Positions 35,769 to 45,842 of a stretch of DNA of 64,000 nucleotides are shown here, in pieces. Both the position numbers and the translations under genes were made by a program. The notes beneath the pieces were generated by a model that saw only the letters and a list, made by a program, of their open reading frames with translations, made no database searches and was not told the DNA's origin. Origin of the DNA: Carnegiea gigantea (lineage: Eukaryota > Streptophyta > Magnoliopsida > Caryophyllales > Cactaceae); NCBI GenBank assembly GCA_029747015.1, contig JAKOGI010000005.1:248001-312000 (forward strand). The letters run 5' to 3'. How positions within the stretch are numbered: the stretch's first letter is position 1; each line of letters opens with the position of its first letter.

Positions 35769-36800
35769 TTACAGCCTTCCCCCCTTAAAATAAGTTTCGT
35801 CCTCGAAACTTACAGTTGGGGAAAAGAAAAACATTGTCCGTACCTCAAATAGGTATAGGTACTTGCTTCTTATGTTCTCTTTGGTTTCCCATGTAGTCTC
35901 AGTTATGGTTGGTCCATAGTACCTTGACCAGAAGAATATTTTTGTTTCGAAGTTGTTTAACTCCATAATATAATATCTGTACGGGAAGCTCATCGTACAT
36001 TAGGTTCTCAGCGACTTCTACTGTCTCCGTTATGATAATATGTTTTGAATCTGGGACACCTTAAAAAAACAAATACCTTATGTCCCACTTGAACTCTAAT
36101 GGTCTTCTCCTTTTGTCTGCATAACTTTTCTGTCTGCTCTTGGCTACTTGGATATGTGCTTGAATCTTCCTTATCATTTTAGTGATCTCTTGAATTAACT
36201 TAGAACCTAAGGTTAATGCTTCGTCAAGCTCACTTCAACACAATGGAGTTCTACACTTCCTCCCATACACTGCTTCAAAATGGACCATCTTAATGGTGGA
36301 TTGATAATTGTTATGATAGAAGAATTCCGCCAATGGTAAATAGTCTTCCCGCTTTCCCTGGAAGTCCAACGCACATGCCCTAAGCATAACCTCTAGGATT
36401 TGATTTACCCTCTCAGTTTGGTATGAATAGTTAAAATTTAACTTGGTGCCAAAAGCTTTTTGCAGAACTTGCCAGAACCGAGCTTGAAACCTTTGGCCTC
36501 GATTTGACACTACATCCTTTGGCATGCAGCGCAGTCAAACTATTTCCTTGACATATAATTATACTAGTCTCTCTGCACCCCAAGTGTCATGAATGGGGAT
36601 AAAATGGACAGATCTGATGAGTCTGTCTACAATGACCCAAATAACATTCTTCTATAAAGTAGAGAGGGGCAATCCCATAATAAAATCTATTGAAATTGAA
36701 TCCCACTTCCATATGGGAATCTCTAAAGGCCTCAATTCGCCCACAAGGCGCTGATGTTCAGCCTTCACCTTTTGACAGACTCATAGACAAATTTAAGTAA
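35769..36800 (-). pseudogene. Ty3/gypsy integrase (C-terminal pol) remnant
   Basis: On the minus strand: zinc-finger end [18 protein letters not shown], core start [34 protein letters not shown], the LRACALDF..REDYLPLAEF and FEAVYGRKCRTP stretch, then the C-terminal chromodomain-like PTITETTWETKENIRSKY end. Several stops. The TAA stop of pol lies inside the first bases of the LTR (35771-35769). Upstream of 36800 the coding sequence stops abruptly. Confidence 0.85.
35774..35786 (-). promoter_or_regulatory. Polypurine tract
   Basis: AAGGGGGGAAGGC on the minus strand directly precedes the LTR start TGTAACGG; it is the plus-strand primer of reverse transcription. Confidence 0.8.
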
Positions 36801-39564
36801 GATAACAAGATTGCATAGAGAGAGGCCGAGTCTATCTTTTGAAGAATGAAATTTAAAAGCAAGAAAATTGGTGGGGTTACAATAGTCATTGTGCACTCGC
36901 TCTAATGGGAGCTTAATTGCATCTCAAACTCAATCAAGCTATACAGGCTTACTACTGTGAATAAATGGGGTGTGAGATATATACATATAAATACACTTTT
37001 AGCAAAATGAAGAAGAGGAAGATGAAAGTCAAAAGCATTAGAATATGGACAACCACTTAAAATCGAGTAAGAATGGATTCAATATTTAGCCACAAGTTTT
37101 CAAAGACGTGGTGGATGATGTTGGAAATAGGTACGAGCACTCTTGAGGAACCACTAACATTCCACAAGTTTGAAATTAAAAGAAGGATCAGATAATGTTG
37201 AAAGAAAGCAAAGTTTAAAGATGAGGCAGATCAACCAAATATAAGAATTGATAGAAATGATCGCACTAATGCAAAAGACAAATAAATCAGCAAGGTTTCG
37301 TATGCCAATGAAGGTCTTCCAGGCAAATGCTCGGGGTCGAGAGTAGATAACAGAGTAAAGAGACGACGTCGATACATAAGTTAAGATGATTAAGGGAGAA
37401 GTTGGTTAATGACTAAAAATTACTGAGCATGTTGCTGATGTAAGATTTCAATGAAAGGAATAGATGACAAATTTTGAAACAATGGGTAATGAAAAGTATT
37501 ACCATGATGCAGGTGGAGTGAAAATAACTATAAGCATAAACAGTTTAGAAATGGGGCGATAATAGTTAGAGAGTTCCAATCGTCAGTTACATAGGAACCA
37601 AAACATTGCACATAAATCCAAAAGCCATATTAGCAGTAAAATAGCGATCTACGTAATGATTGGATGTTAAGAAAGGTCACGTTACTATTGAAATAATGGT
37701 CACAAAAAGTAAGATGAGTAGAGATAATTAGTGAAAGCAAGAGAGTCGTAACCCATCTTAATGATAGGATTCCCTTTAAAAATTAATGTCATGATGAAAT
37801 TCAATGAGGGAAAATGTATATAATGACGTATTGTTGTGGTGATTGCATAATAGGGGGTAGCTAACTCTAGGGGGTAACCAAGGAGGTCAAGAAGGACACT
37901 AACTTATACAATGATATCTGACAAGGGGGTCCAATATTAGTTGGCCAAATGTCGCTATAAACTCATTTGGATCAATACAGGGACTCATGCAGCTATTGAT
38001 TCAAGGGTTTGACATGCTCAAAAGAAAGTTGCCTGGGTTTCAATCTGCATGCAAACATGTCTCAAATCTTAATACCCCGCAATCCTCTATTGTTGTGCTT
38101 GAGCTTGTGCCATGATAATGCTCATTTGAATTTGACATCTGGACCTCATAGAATCACTAGTAATATTTCTATAGAGTCCATGAAATATATATATTTATAT
38201 ATACTCAAATCACCACTCCAATTCCTTACCAACACAAACTGTAATGCATCAACAAGTGTCTTAATTAGTCCAACCCATATAATCATTGTAGTTCCTTATA
38301 CCTCTCCAGATATTATTTGTCTCCTCCAAACCTTATCCACTCTGGACAAAAATGTAAATTATCACTTCTAGAATTTATGGTATTCAAAAGTAACGACTTT
38401 GTCCACATAGACGACATATCCTCCAGCTCTTTTCCTATAGTTTAACTTCTGTAGATAGTTGTTTTTCACCAAAATGGACATGCTCAAAATTGTGGACCGT
38501 CACTCTCGCTACTTTGATGAATCCAACATGTAAGTGTCCTTCTTCTCACTTTTTCTTTTCTTCTTCTTCTTCTTTTTTTTTCCCTAGTCCTTGTTAATCC
38601 CAAGGAGCTTACTTACCGAAACACTTGATGCTCTACAAGGTAAGATTTTCCCGACTTAATTTATTTTGCACAATCCATTGAGTATAGCTTGACCATGAAC
38701 ACCCATGACCTAATCTAACATAATAAGAGAAATTATATATACCACCCCAAGTCTAAATATCCTCCATCTCTTCATTTCTTACTACCTCCATCACTGTAAA
38801 ACATATTTTTAGGATATAATAACTTGTATGCCTAGCAGTCGATAGCCCACATAGGTTCATATATTTTGGAGGCACATATGAGGACAACACTCCATTTGCG
38901 TAACACCTTACCTTGACACATGCAACCCATGTAATATTAAGTAGCATCCATAAGCCACTAAATTGCCAATACCGGATTCATTATACTAAATGATTATTGC
39001 CGTTCATCTATGACAGTGTGATAGGCCCTCAAACATTCACATTATTGCATTATTGCAATTGTTATTTCATCATGATGCAACTCATGAATATTACTACATG
39101 ATACATTTCCCTTGTCTAGGGAGTTAAATGTAGTTTGGTATTACATTAATCACACGAGAGTTTACGAACTTCACCTTCTTGTCATGTCTTACACATCACA
39201 ATGCCCCAAACATTCAGTATTTCAGTACATTTTAATAAAACCTCTAGAGTGAAATGATCCTGGTAGTTCAAACGGGCAACCCAAAACTCCACAAAATTAT
39301 CGCGATGAGTTTAGTATACTTCTTTAGAATACGTACTTCACTAAGAAATTGACCGAACGCTTTCTCACTCTACATCGATAATGATGGAATTTCTAAGATA
39401 TTATTTAACTATGCAGTTGGTCTTAATATCAATGGCTGAAGGCCACGCAAATGTTTACTACAACATCCTCATGACGCACGCATACACACGACTCCTAGTC
39501 AACATCTCGTTTCCCTAGTCCAACACAACTCATAGGCATCCCTACAGCTCACAGTAGCCCTAAA
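36801..39564. other. Internal region of the Ty3 element without recognisable gag or RT
   Basis: About 2.8 kb lies between the integrase remnant and the PBS, where gag, protease and RT should be. Short open frames occur on both strands (for example 38009-38371 on plus) but show no motif. It is either deeply decayed or replaced sequence. Confidence 0.5.
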
Positions 39565-39580
39565 CCTGGCTCTAATACCA
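39565..39580 (-). promoter_or_regulatory. Primer-binding site of the Ty3/gypsy element
   Basis: TGGTATTAGAGCCAGG on the minus strand matches the tRNA-Met complement TGGTATCAGAGCC with one mismatch. It lies 4 nt inside the terminal unit. Confidence 0.8.
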
Positions 39581-39584
39581 CAAC

Positions 39585-39679
39585 TGTAATGCCCCCAATT
39601 AAAAGACTTCTGCTGCAAGTCATGAGTAAATAATTGATTAAGTTAGAGTAATCAAGAATCAGGAGTTGGGGGCGTTACA
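39585..39679 (+). repeat. 95-bp inverted LTR terminus standing in for the 5' LTR
   Basis: It starts TGTAATGCCCCCAATT and ends GAGTTGGGGGCGTTACA on plus. Its reverse complement matches 29081-29175 with about 8 differences. It is therefore the last 95 bp of the LTR in the orientation opposite to the rest of the element. TSD TAGGC follows directly. Confidence 0.85.
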
Positions 39680-39684
39680 TAGGC

Positions 39685-41574
39685 CATGAGCTCAGGCAGG
39701 ATCATTAGACTTAGATGTTGGTGTCGATCCCAATTTTATAGACTCGTCCATGATAACTAAACAAATTTACCCAAAAAAAAAAAAACATCACATAACTTAT
39801 GACAAATAGCAATCAAAAAACCCACAACTCAGCAAAATTTCCAACAACTGGAGAGAAAGCAACAGAAAATCAGAAAACATAAAACCCAATTCCAAAGCCC
39901 TCACATTCGAATTTCTCAGAGAGGCCAACTAAAAATAATCAAATTCAAAGTTCAAACAGAGCAAACAATAAAATTGACCTTAGAGCTTTTGATAGTTGAG
40001 AGTTAACACTTGCTAACAAAGAGGAAATAAGAATTATGAATACAACCAAAAACTACCTTGAAGCACAGAAGAAGAAGAAGTTGCTGTCGCTCCCCTTCAA
40101 CCGCCGCTGCTATTGGTTGTTGCTGTCGCTGCTGCTAGTTGTTACCGTCGACGGGTTGTTCTGGACTGCTAGAAACAGCTGGAGGGAGCAGAGAAGGGAT
40201 AAAGAGAAGGGACAACATGAGAGCTAGGGTTTCAAGAAGTACAGCCTGCAATCAGAATTTCAGATCCAGAACTGAAAGTGAGAGTGTGAGACTTTTTGAG
40301 TTTTTTTGGAATTAGTTTTTGAGTTTTTTTGAAATTACTCTTTTTTTTTCTCTGTTAATTTGGACTTTTTTAGGCCATCCCCAGGATTTAGGAAGTCAGG
40401 AACCCAGAAAACCACCCCAGCTTTGACGTTGGAAGCAAGCCGAAAGCAGATATCGGAAATACTGGCCGGTAAGTGTGCCTTGGCCAGGTACAACTGAGGC
40501 AGACCGGTACTATCCGAGATCTCGGCGGTACAAAATTGACCCACAACTTATACCGAATTTTAGACGAAACGAGGCATACCGGCCGAAACAATATGAGATA
40601 ACTTTCATTCGAATGTAATGTTGCAGGCACCTGATGGAGCGCCGAATGACACAGACACACAGTGCTTGAGACTTGCGGCGACTTCATTGATTGCTTTCGT
40701 GCAACTGAATTTTCTTTTTTTTTGTACTAAAACGTTTTCTCATTTTTCCTTTATATAATATATATACACACACAGACACACACACAGACACACACACATA
40801 TACTAGCATTAAACCCATTCTTCGGATAGACATTTATACTCTTCTGATTTTCTTCATTAAAAAAAAAAAAGTAAAGATCACGTATGAATTTTTTTAACAC
40901 TTTAGGATTACAACATATTTGACAAAATCAATAATCGCATGTCAACTCATTATAACATAGAGTTAAAAATTAATATTAAGGAACAAACATTTCAATAGTC
41001 CGACTTGACATTCATTAATAATAAGCAACCATTTCATTCAAAAAGCATTTCTATCAAGTAAAATAATTTAATTATTTTACAAATAATATGTTAACTAAAA
41101 TATATTAGTTAATACATAATAAATTTAATAATAAATTTTCAATCGTAAAAAGTTAAATAGTTAAATTTTTTGACAATGCCTTTTGTTTAATTGGATCTAC
41201 AAAACTGTAATTGTAATTGTATAAAAAAAAGACCATTATTATTAAGATGATTAATCTAATTTATTATAAATTAAAAAATAACTGCTACTGTTACCCATGT
41301 ATAACGTGTCTATTAAATCATTTAAAAGAATAATCTAGTCATACTAAGAGTTTTAAACCACCACTTGGAATCAATGTTTCAATAACTGTTCAAAAAGATT
41401 TATTTTAGTCTTTATATTGTTTTGTTCTCAAATTATATTATTTCATTAAAAAATATATTAATCATAAGTTTACATTAGCTAATCATATGAAGACACTTGT
41501 CAAAAGTATATTATTTCACTCATTTTTAGATATAGTTATATATATAGTGTAATTGAAAGGGGTAGGGTTGATAC
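39685..41574. other. Flank of the LTR element, probably an older split repeat
   Basis: 39900-40290 read on minus contains a leader-like segment (AACCCTAGCTCTCATGTTG) and CAG/CGA-rich words. 40380-40600 is rich in CCGGTA/TACCGG motifs like 28845-28930. AC microsatellites lie at 40770-40800. 40860-41530 is AT-rich and unclassified. Confidence 0.35.
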
Positions 41575-43140
41575 GTCCACAAGCGCACGGGTATTATAAT
41601 TTAGATTAAAAGATTGTCATCAGGGATCACATCACAGTAATCTATCAAGTTAACGTCCTATTGAAGTTGCTAAGCAATCAATCTTTTCAATGCGTTAATT
41701 TGAATATACTAACTATCTAATTGAAAATTCAATCAAAGTAAGGCATCTAGGGTTTTGATTCGTCAAGTAAAGATTTAGATCATAGAATTAGGTATGCATT
41801 TTTCATGGATTGAATGATTAAAGTAATTACCGACGAGTTAAATTTAATCTTTTCTTTCGAAAAAAATTAAATTGCCTAAACGAATTCAACTAACACTCTT
41901 TCAAGTGTCTTTGATTTAGTCTAGGTTGAAGATAGATGAATGCTAAGTCTCCTCTTAACATGCAATTCGCTCTCGAGTTTTATTAGGTCAAGTTCTATCA
42001 AGGTGATCGAATAGTGAGTTTCACTTTTTAGTACTTCACTCGACTACCTAATATAAGCAAGCAAAATTGGTCAAACTTTACTCACAACATTTCAATCTCA
42101 AGATAGAAGTAAAACATTCAAATCATTAAGTAAGTACAAGATTGTAGAAATTAAGGATCTAACTACAATACTATGGCTAACAAATCCCTGGATTAAATAA
42201 AACTACTCACTTATATTTCAAATTCAACTAAAACAAGAGTTCAATGATAAGTTCAAAGGGAATGAAGACTTTACAACAATTGCAGCCCTTCAATGGTGCC
42301 AGAATCTCCAAGCTTCTAAGAACAAAGTTTTTCCCTTCAATTCTCCTTTTGCTCACAAAAAAAAAAAAAACTAAAAATTCTAACTAAAGAGAGATAGATG
42401 AGAGAGTAGTGGTGACGCTGAATATCCCTTCCTTCAGCCAAAAAAACACGGCTTTTAAGCACCAAAACGGAGCATCTTCAGCCACGCAACGAATGAGGAT
42501 GAAGAGGTTAGCAGTTACAGGCCGCGGTTCTGGCTGGTTCTGAAATCTTCTCCTATTCTCTTACTCTACAGGCATAGGACTTGGGGTACCTCCATGGTGG
42601 GCAATAGGCACTCAAAAAATGAGGATCAGTTGTTGGGTCAAATAGTCTAAAATCCTACAAAAGTTACCAAAGAACCATACTCAAGTATAAAACGAGAATA
42701 TGAGCATAAAGTATAACATAAAACCCATGAATTCCCAAAAAAAGTGCTACAAAATGTCCCAATAATGAAGTATATAGACGCACTTATCAAACTCTCCCAT
42801 GCTTGAATCGTTGCTTGTCCCTAAGCAACACTAAGACCAGAAATTATCACAACCTCATTAGGAAAGACATTGGTAGCAACTCAATGGCCAAGTCGATCCA
42901 AAATTAGCCAAACAGTGCCAAAATCATTTAACAAACAAGCTAGGAAATAAAGTTTTTGAAATCATTTGATAGACCACAACGTTAACTTTGAATCAATACT
43001 CCCAAATCATCAAATACAATCAAACAGGATAGGAAATGAAACTTTTCGATGTTACAAGCCAAGCTATAATAGTTGAAATGAATACTTATTTGCTAACCAC
43101 ATGCTAAGTATCTTCTAATTAACAACCATCAGCAGTGTTA
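41575..43140. mobile_element. Non-coding retroelement remnant (LARD-like), tentative
   Basis: The phrases TTGATACGTCCACAAGCGCA near 41572 and CTCCCATGCTTGAATCGTTG near 42794 resemble sequences I know from non-coding LTR-type repeats widespread in plants. No LTR pair, PBS or TSD was found, so borders and class are uncertain. Confidence 0.35.
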
Positions 43141-43149
43141 ACGACCTCT

Positions 43150-43545
43150 AATAACTTGTTTGCTGCTAGTTATTAACTGTTTGTATTAGCTGTTATCTGT
43201 TTGAATTGGCTGTTTTTAGAAAAAGCGTTTGATAAAAACTAGCTGTTTCTAAAAAATATGTTGGTAAATTTTTATTTATACCCTTATTTATGAATTAGTT
43301 TTTAATGAGATCTCTATAATTTTTCTAACTTATGGACAATTATATTATTTTCATAAAAAGCTCTTCTCAAAAGGCTAATGTGAATAGCTTTTTCAAAAAG
43401 AACTTTTTGAAGCCAAATAGCTATTGCAAACAGCTTTTTTACTAAACACCCATTAGCTGTTTGACTTGATCAAAACAGCTAAAATCCTTCCAAACAACTA
43501 TTTTTTCCCAAACAGATGCTGCTACCAAACATCCCCTAAATGTAT
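43150..43545. mobile_element. Possible second MITE remnant with one clear end
   Basis: The segment ends GCTACCAAACATCCCCTAA, a typical MITE right end, and is rich in AGCTGTT words. The left end is only weakly complementary, so this stays a guess. Confidence 0.3.
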
Positions 43546-43651
43546 TCCCTACATTATTCAATGTACAAATACAATTATAATATATGATAGATCTGCAATT
43601 AAATTAATATTCTTGGCATCCTTCATTTTTATATTAGGTCTATATCATTAA

Positions 43652-44077
43652 GGCCTTGTTCGGCAAAATTAGCTGTTTAGGTAGCAGATAGCGGTTCAGG
43701 TAGCAGATAGTTGTTTAGATAGCGAATAGTATTTCTAATTTAGCTATTAGCGGAAAACTGCATAGATGAATGGTTGAAACTAATGTATTCTGTAATGTTA
43801 GTCTAACTGATTAATGTAAATTGACATAAAAGGATATAGATAATTTTCAAAGATAAAATTTTTAAAGGATATTTTTTGATTAAAAAATATGACATGCTAC
43901 TTTTAAATGTCAAACATTAATACTATTAGCTTTTCAAAAATGTTGTTTAAAACACTACACGTTACTTGAAATGCTGGTTAAAACACTAGTTTACCGAACA
44001 CTAAAAATTAACTAATTAATGTATTGACTTGATCACAATACTAAACGCTGTCCAAAATACTATTGCCGAACACGGTC
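43652..44077. mobile_element. Tourist-like (PIF/Harbinger) MITE
   Basis: The left end GGCCTTGTTCGGCAA and inverted right end GACCGTGTTCGGCAA are flanked by TAA on both sides (43649-43651 and 44078-44080). 426 bp, AT-rich centre, no ORF. Confidence 0.8.
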
Positions 44078-44080
44078 TAA

Positions 44081-44814
44081 TTAAGTTTACAACTCTTTCA
44101 ATTAGTTACAATGGCATCTATCAATTTAAAATTAAATTTTTACACATACACAAAAATTGATGGGTTTGTCCTTACTAAGAGACGAGACACAAAGATGCTC
44201 ACTTTCAATGGCTTACATTTAGGGCCTATTCGTTATAAGCATATTAGATAAGGAGATAGGAGACTTGAGCAGGTTTAACCAACATAAACTATATTTGAGT
44301 AGGTTTGAGCCGAATGAGGCATTTTTAGCTAGCAATTAATGAGCAGATTTGAGCAATTTAGAAGTAGGTTTGTGAGTAGATCATAGTTGATTAAAACAGA
44401 TTTGACTAGCAGTTAGTAGGTTATATATAGTAGATAACAAGTTCAATACCTTTAATTAGTCAAGGGCCTTGCCCAGTTATGTACCTTTCGACTTCAAAAC
44501 TTATGACTCATCCTTTAATATGTACTCCCCTTGACACTTATCTCAGAAGCTTAGTTATATCGAGATGATACATCTCATTGTACATCCTATGGGAGAGACT
44601 ATTGGCCTATATCGCTATAAACCGTACGGTGCCATTTAAAAAAAATAGAAAGAAAAGAAAAGAAGCCTCGTCTTATAGGTTTGGTTTTATTTGATTGTTT
44701 TAATTAGATTGGCAATGAAAACATGATCATCACACCCAGCCATGCTGCTTTCAAGTAAGTATATAGGTTGATATTATATATACGGCTAAACCATTTGCAT
44801 CATCCCAAAGTGCT
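44081..44814. other. Intergenic DNA with a single TIR-like end
   Basis: AGGGCCTATTCGTTATAAGC at about 44221 looks like a Harbinger-type left end, but no partner end was found. The rest is unclassified. Confidence 0.3.
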
Positions 44815-45060
44815 TGTGACGTCCCGACCCTTCTCAGGCCGCGAGCAGTTGTTTAGAAAGGTGTTAAAGATGAACTATTAGTACCACATATTACTACCAA
44901 CGTTTCTAGCGTAATTCATTCTTACCCACACGCTACATAGGAAGACTTTTCAAGAAGTCACCCATCCTAATGTTACTTCACAACAAGTATATTCAACTGT
45001 AAAGTTATTAAGAGTAGGCTTTTCGGGGGGAAAAAAGAGTAGGCCTTTCGAAAGGAATGT
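44815..45060 (-). mobile_element. 5S-rRNA-related remnant, Cassandra TRIM-like
   Basis: On the minus strand, about 45015-44925, the sequence carries ACAGTTGAATATACTTG.. and AGGATGGGTGACTTCTTGAA, matching the second half of plant 5S rRNA (GTTAAGCGTGCTTGG.., AGGATGGGTGACCTCC) with many changes. The block ends GGGTCGGGACGTCACA, an LTR-like end. Cassandra elements carry 5S sequences in their LTRs; a SINE3-type origin is the alternative. It is too diverged to be a functional 5S gene. Confidence 0.55.
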
Positions 45061-45304
45061 GCACAGTTGATAATAAGTGGTCATTTCAATCATTTTTTAA
45101 GACATATTTTCTAATCATACCTTAAGTTTTATAGTACTACACATACACTTCCATCCAACCGAGTCAAAGTCTCTTGATATTGACTATTGGTGTTGACCTC
45201 TTGCCTAGCAAAATGTGTAACATTGCTCATGCGAAGTAGTCGAATATTATCTTATGTTATATAACATATACAATAATAATATAGTATCAGATATTCAAGG
45301 TACG

Positions 45305-45777
45305 TGCAACGACCTGAATCTAAAGTTCTTTTTAATTATTCCAAACTACCCTAATTGCAAATTAATTAAGTTGGGCGCCGCATTTTAATCTCGCGTTTTA
45401 ACTTATTATTTTATATGTACATATTTTAATTTATCATTTTATGTGTATATATTTATGCGTCGCAGGTTGAAACGACGACGTGGTCTCGACATGAACCTTG
45501 TAATGCTCCTTAAATAATTTCTCCAAGTTCTGATTAATATTCGAACGCTCGCATAGTAATACTAAATAACTAAATAAATCAAATAAATTTTGAGGAAATA
45601 ATGATAAGAATGAATGATAAAAAATGGTAATAAGGTAATAATAATAATAAAAAGGAAATATGAATGTCCTTCCTTAAATTTATATCCAAAGGATATAAAA
45701 TTTAAATTTATTAATTCCAGCTAAAATTACTACTTCAAGTATATATCTACATAATTATATCTAAAAATATACATACA

Positions 45778-45842
<65 letters not shown>

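Larger units (their letters stand above)
29081..35773 (-). repeat. 3' LTR of the Ty3/gypsy element (contains a LINE and a MITE)
   Basis: It starts TGTAACGGCCTGAACC at 35773 and ends GAGTTGGGGGCGTTACA at 29081 (minus strand), as does the solo LTR at 45305-48701. Shared internal landmarks include AAGTTGGGCGCCGCATTT near the start and the NLPAQLQ-like segment near the end (29602 versus 48004). Without the 2.87-kb LINE and 0.78-kb MITE the LTR is about 3.05 kb. An (ATT)n microsatellite lies at 35393-35468. Confidence 0.85.
29081..39679 (-). mobile_element. Ty3/gypsy LTR retrotransposon with TSD TAGGC and an aberrant 5' end
   Basis: Direct 5-bp duplications TAGGC (29076-29080 and 39680-39684) frame the element. 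In minus orientation the order is: 95-bp terminal unit (39679-39585), PBS (39580-39565), internal DNA, integrase (36800-35769), polypurine tract, 3' LTR (35773-29081). The LTR starts TGTAACGGCC and ends GGGGGCGTTACA. No gag, protease or RT is recognisable, so it could only have moved with outside help. The 5' LTR is not a normal copy: only 95 bp of LTR 3'-terminal sequence is present, in inverted orientation. The 3' LTR has since taken in a LINE and a MITE. Confidence 0.85.

Noticed and set aside
44925..45015. Functional 5S rRNA gene
   Set aside because: Only the second half is recognisable and the internal promoter is heavily changed.
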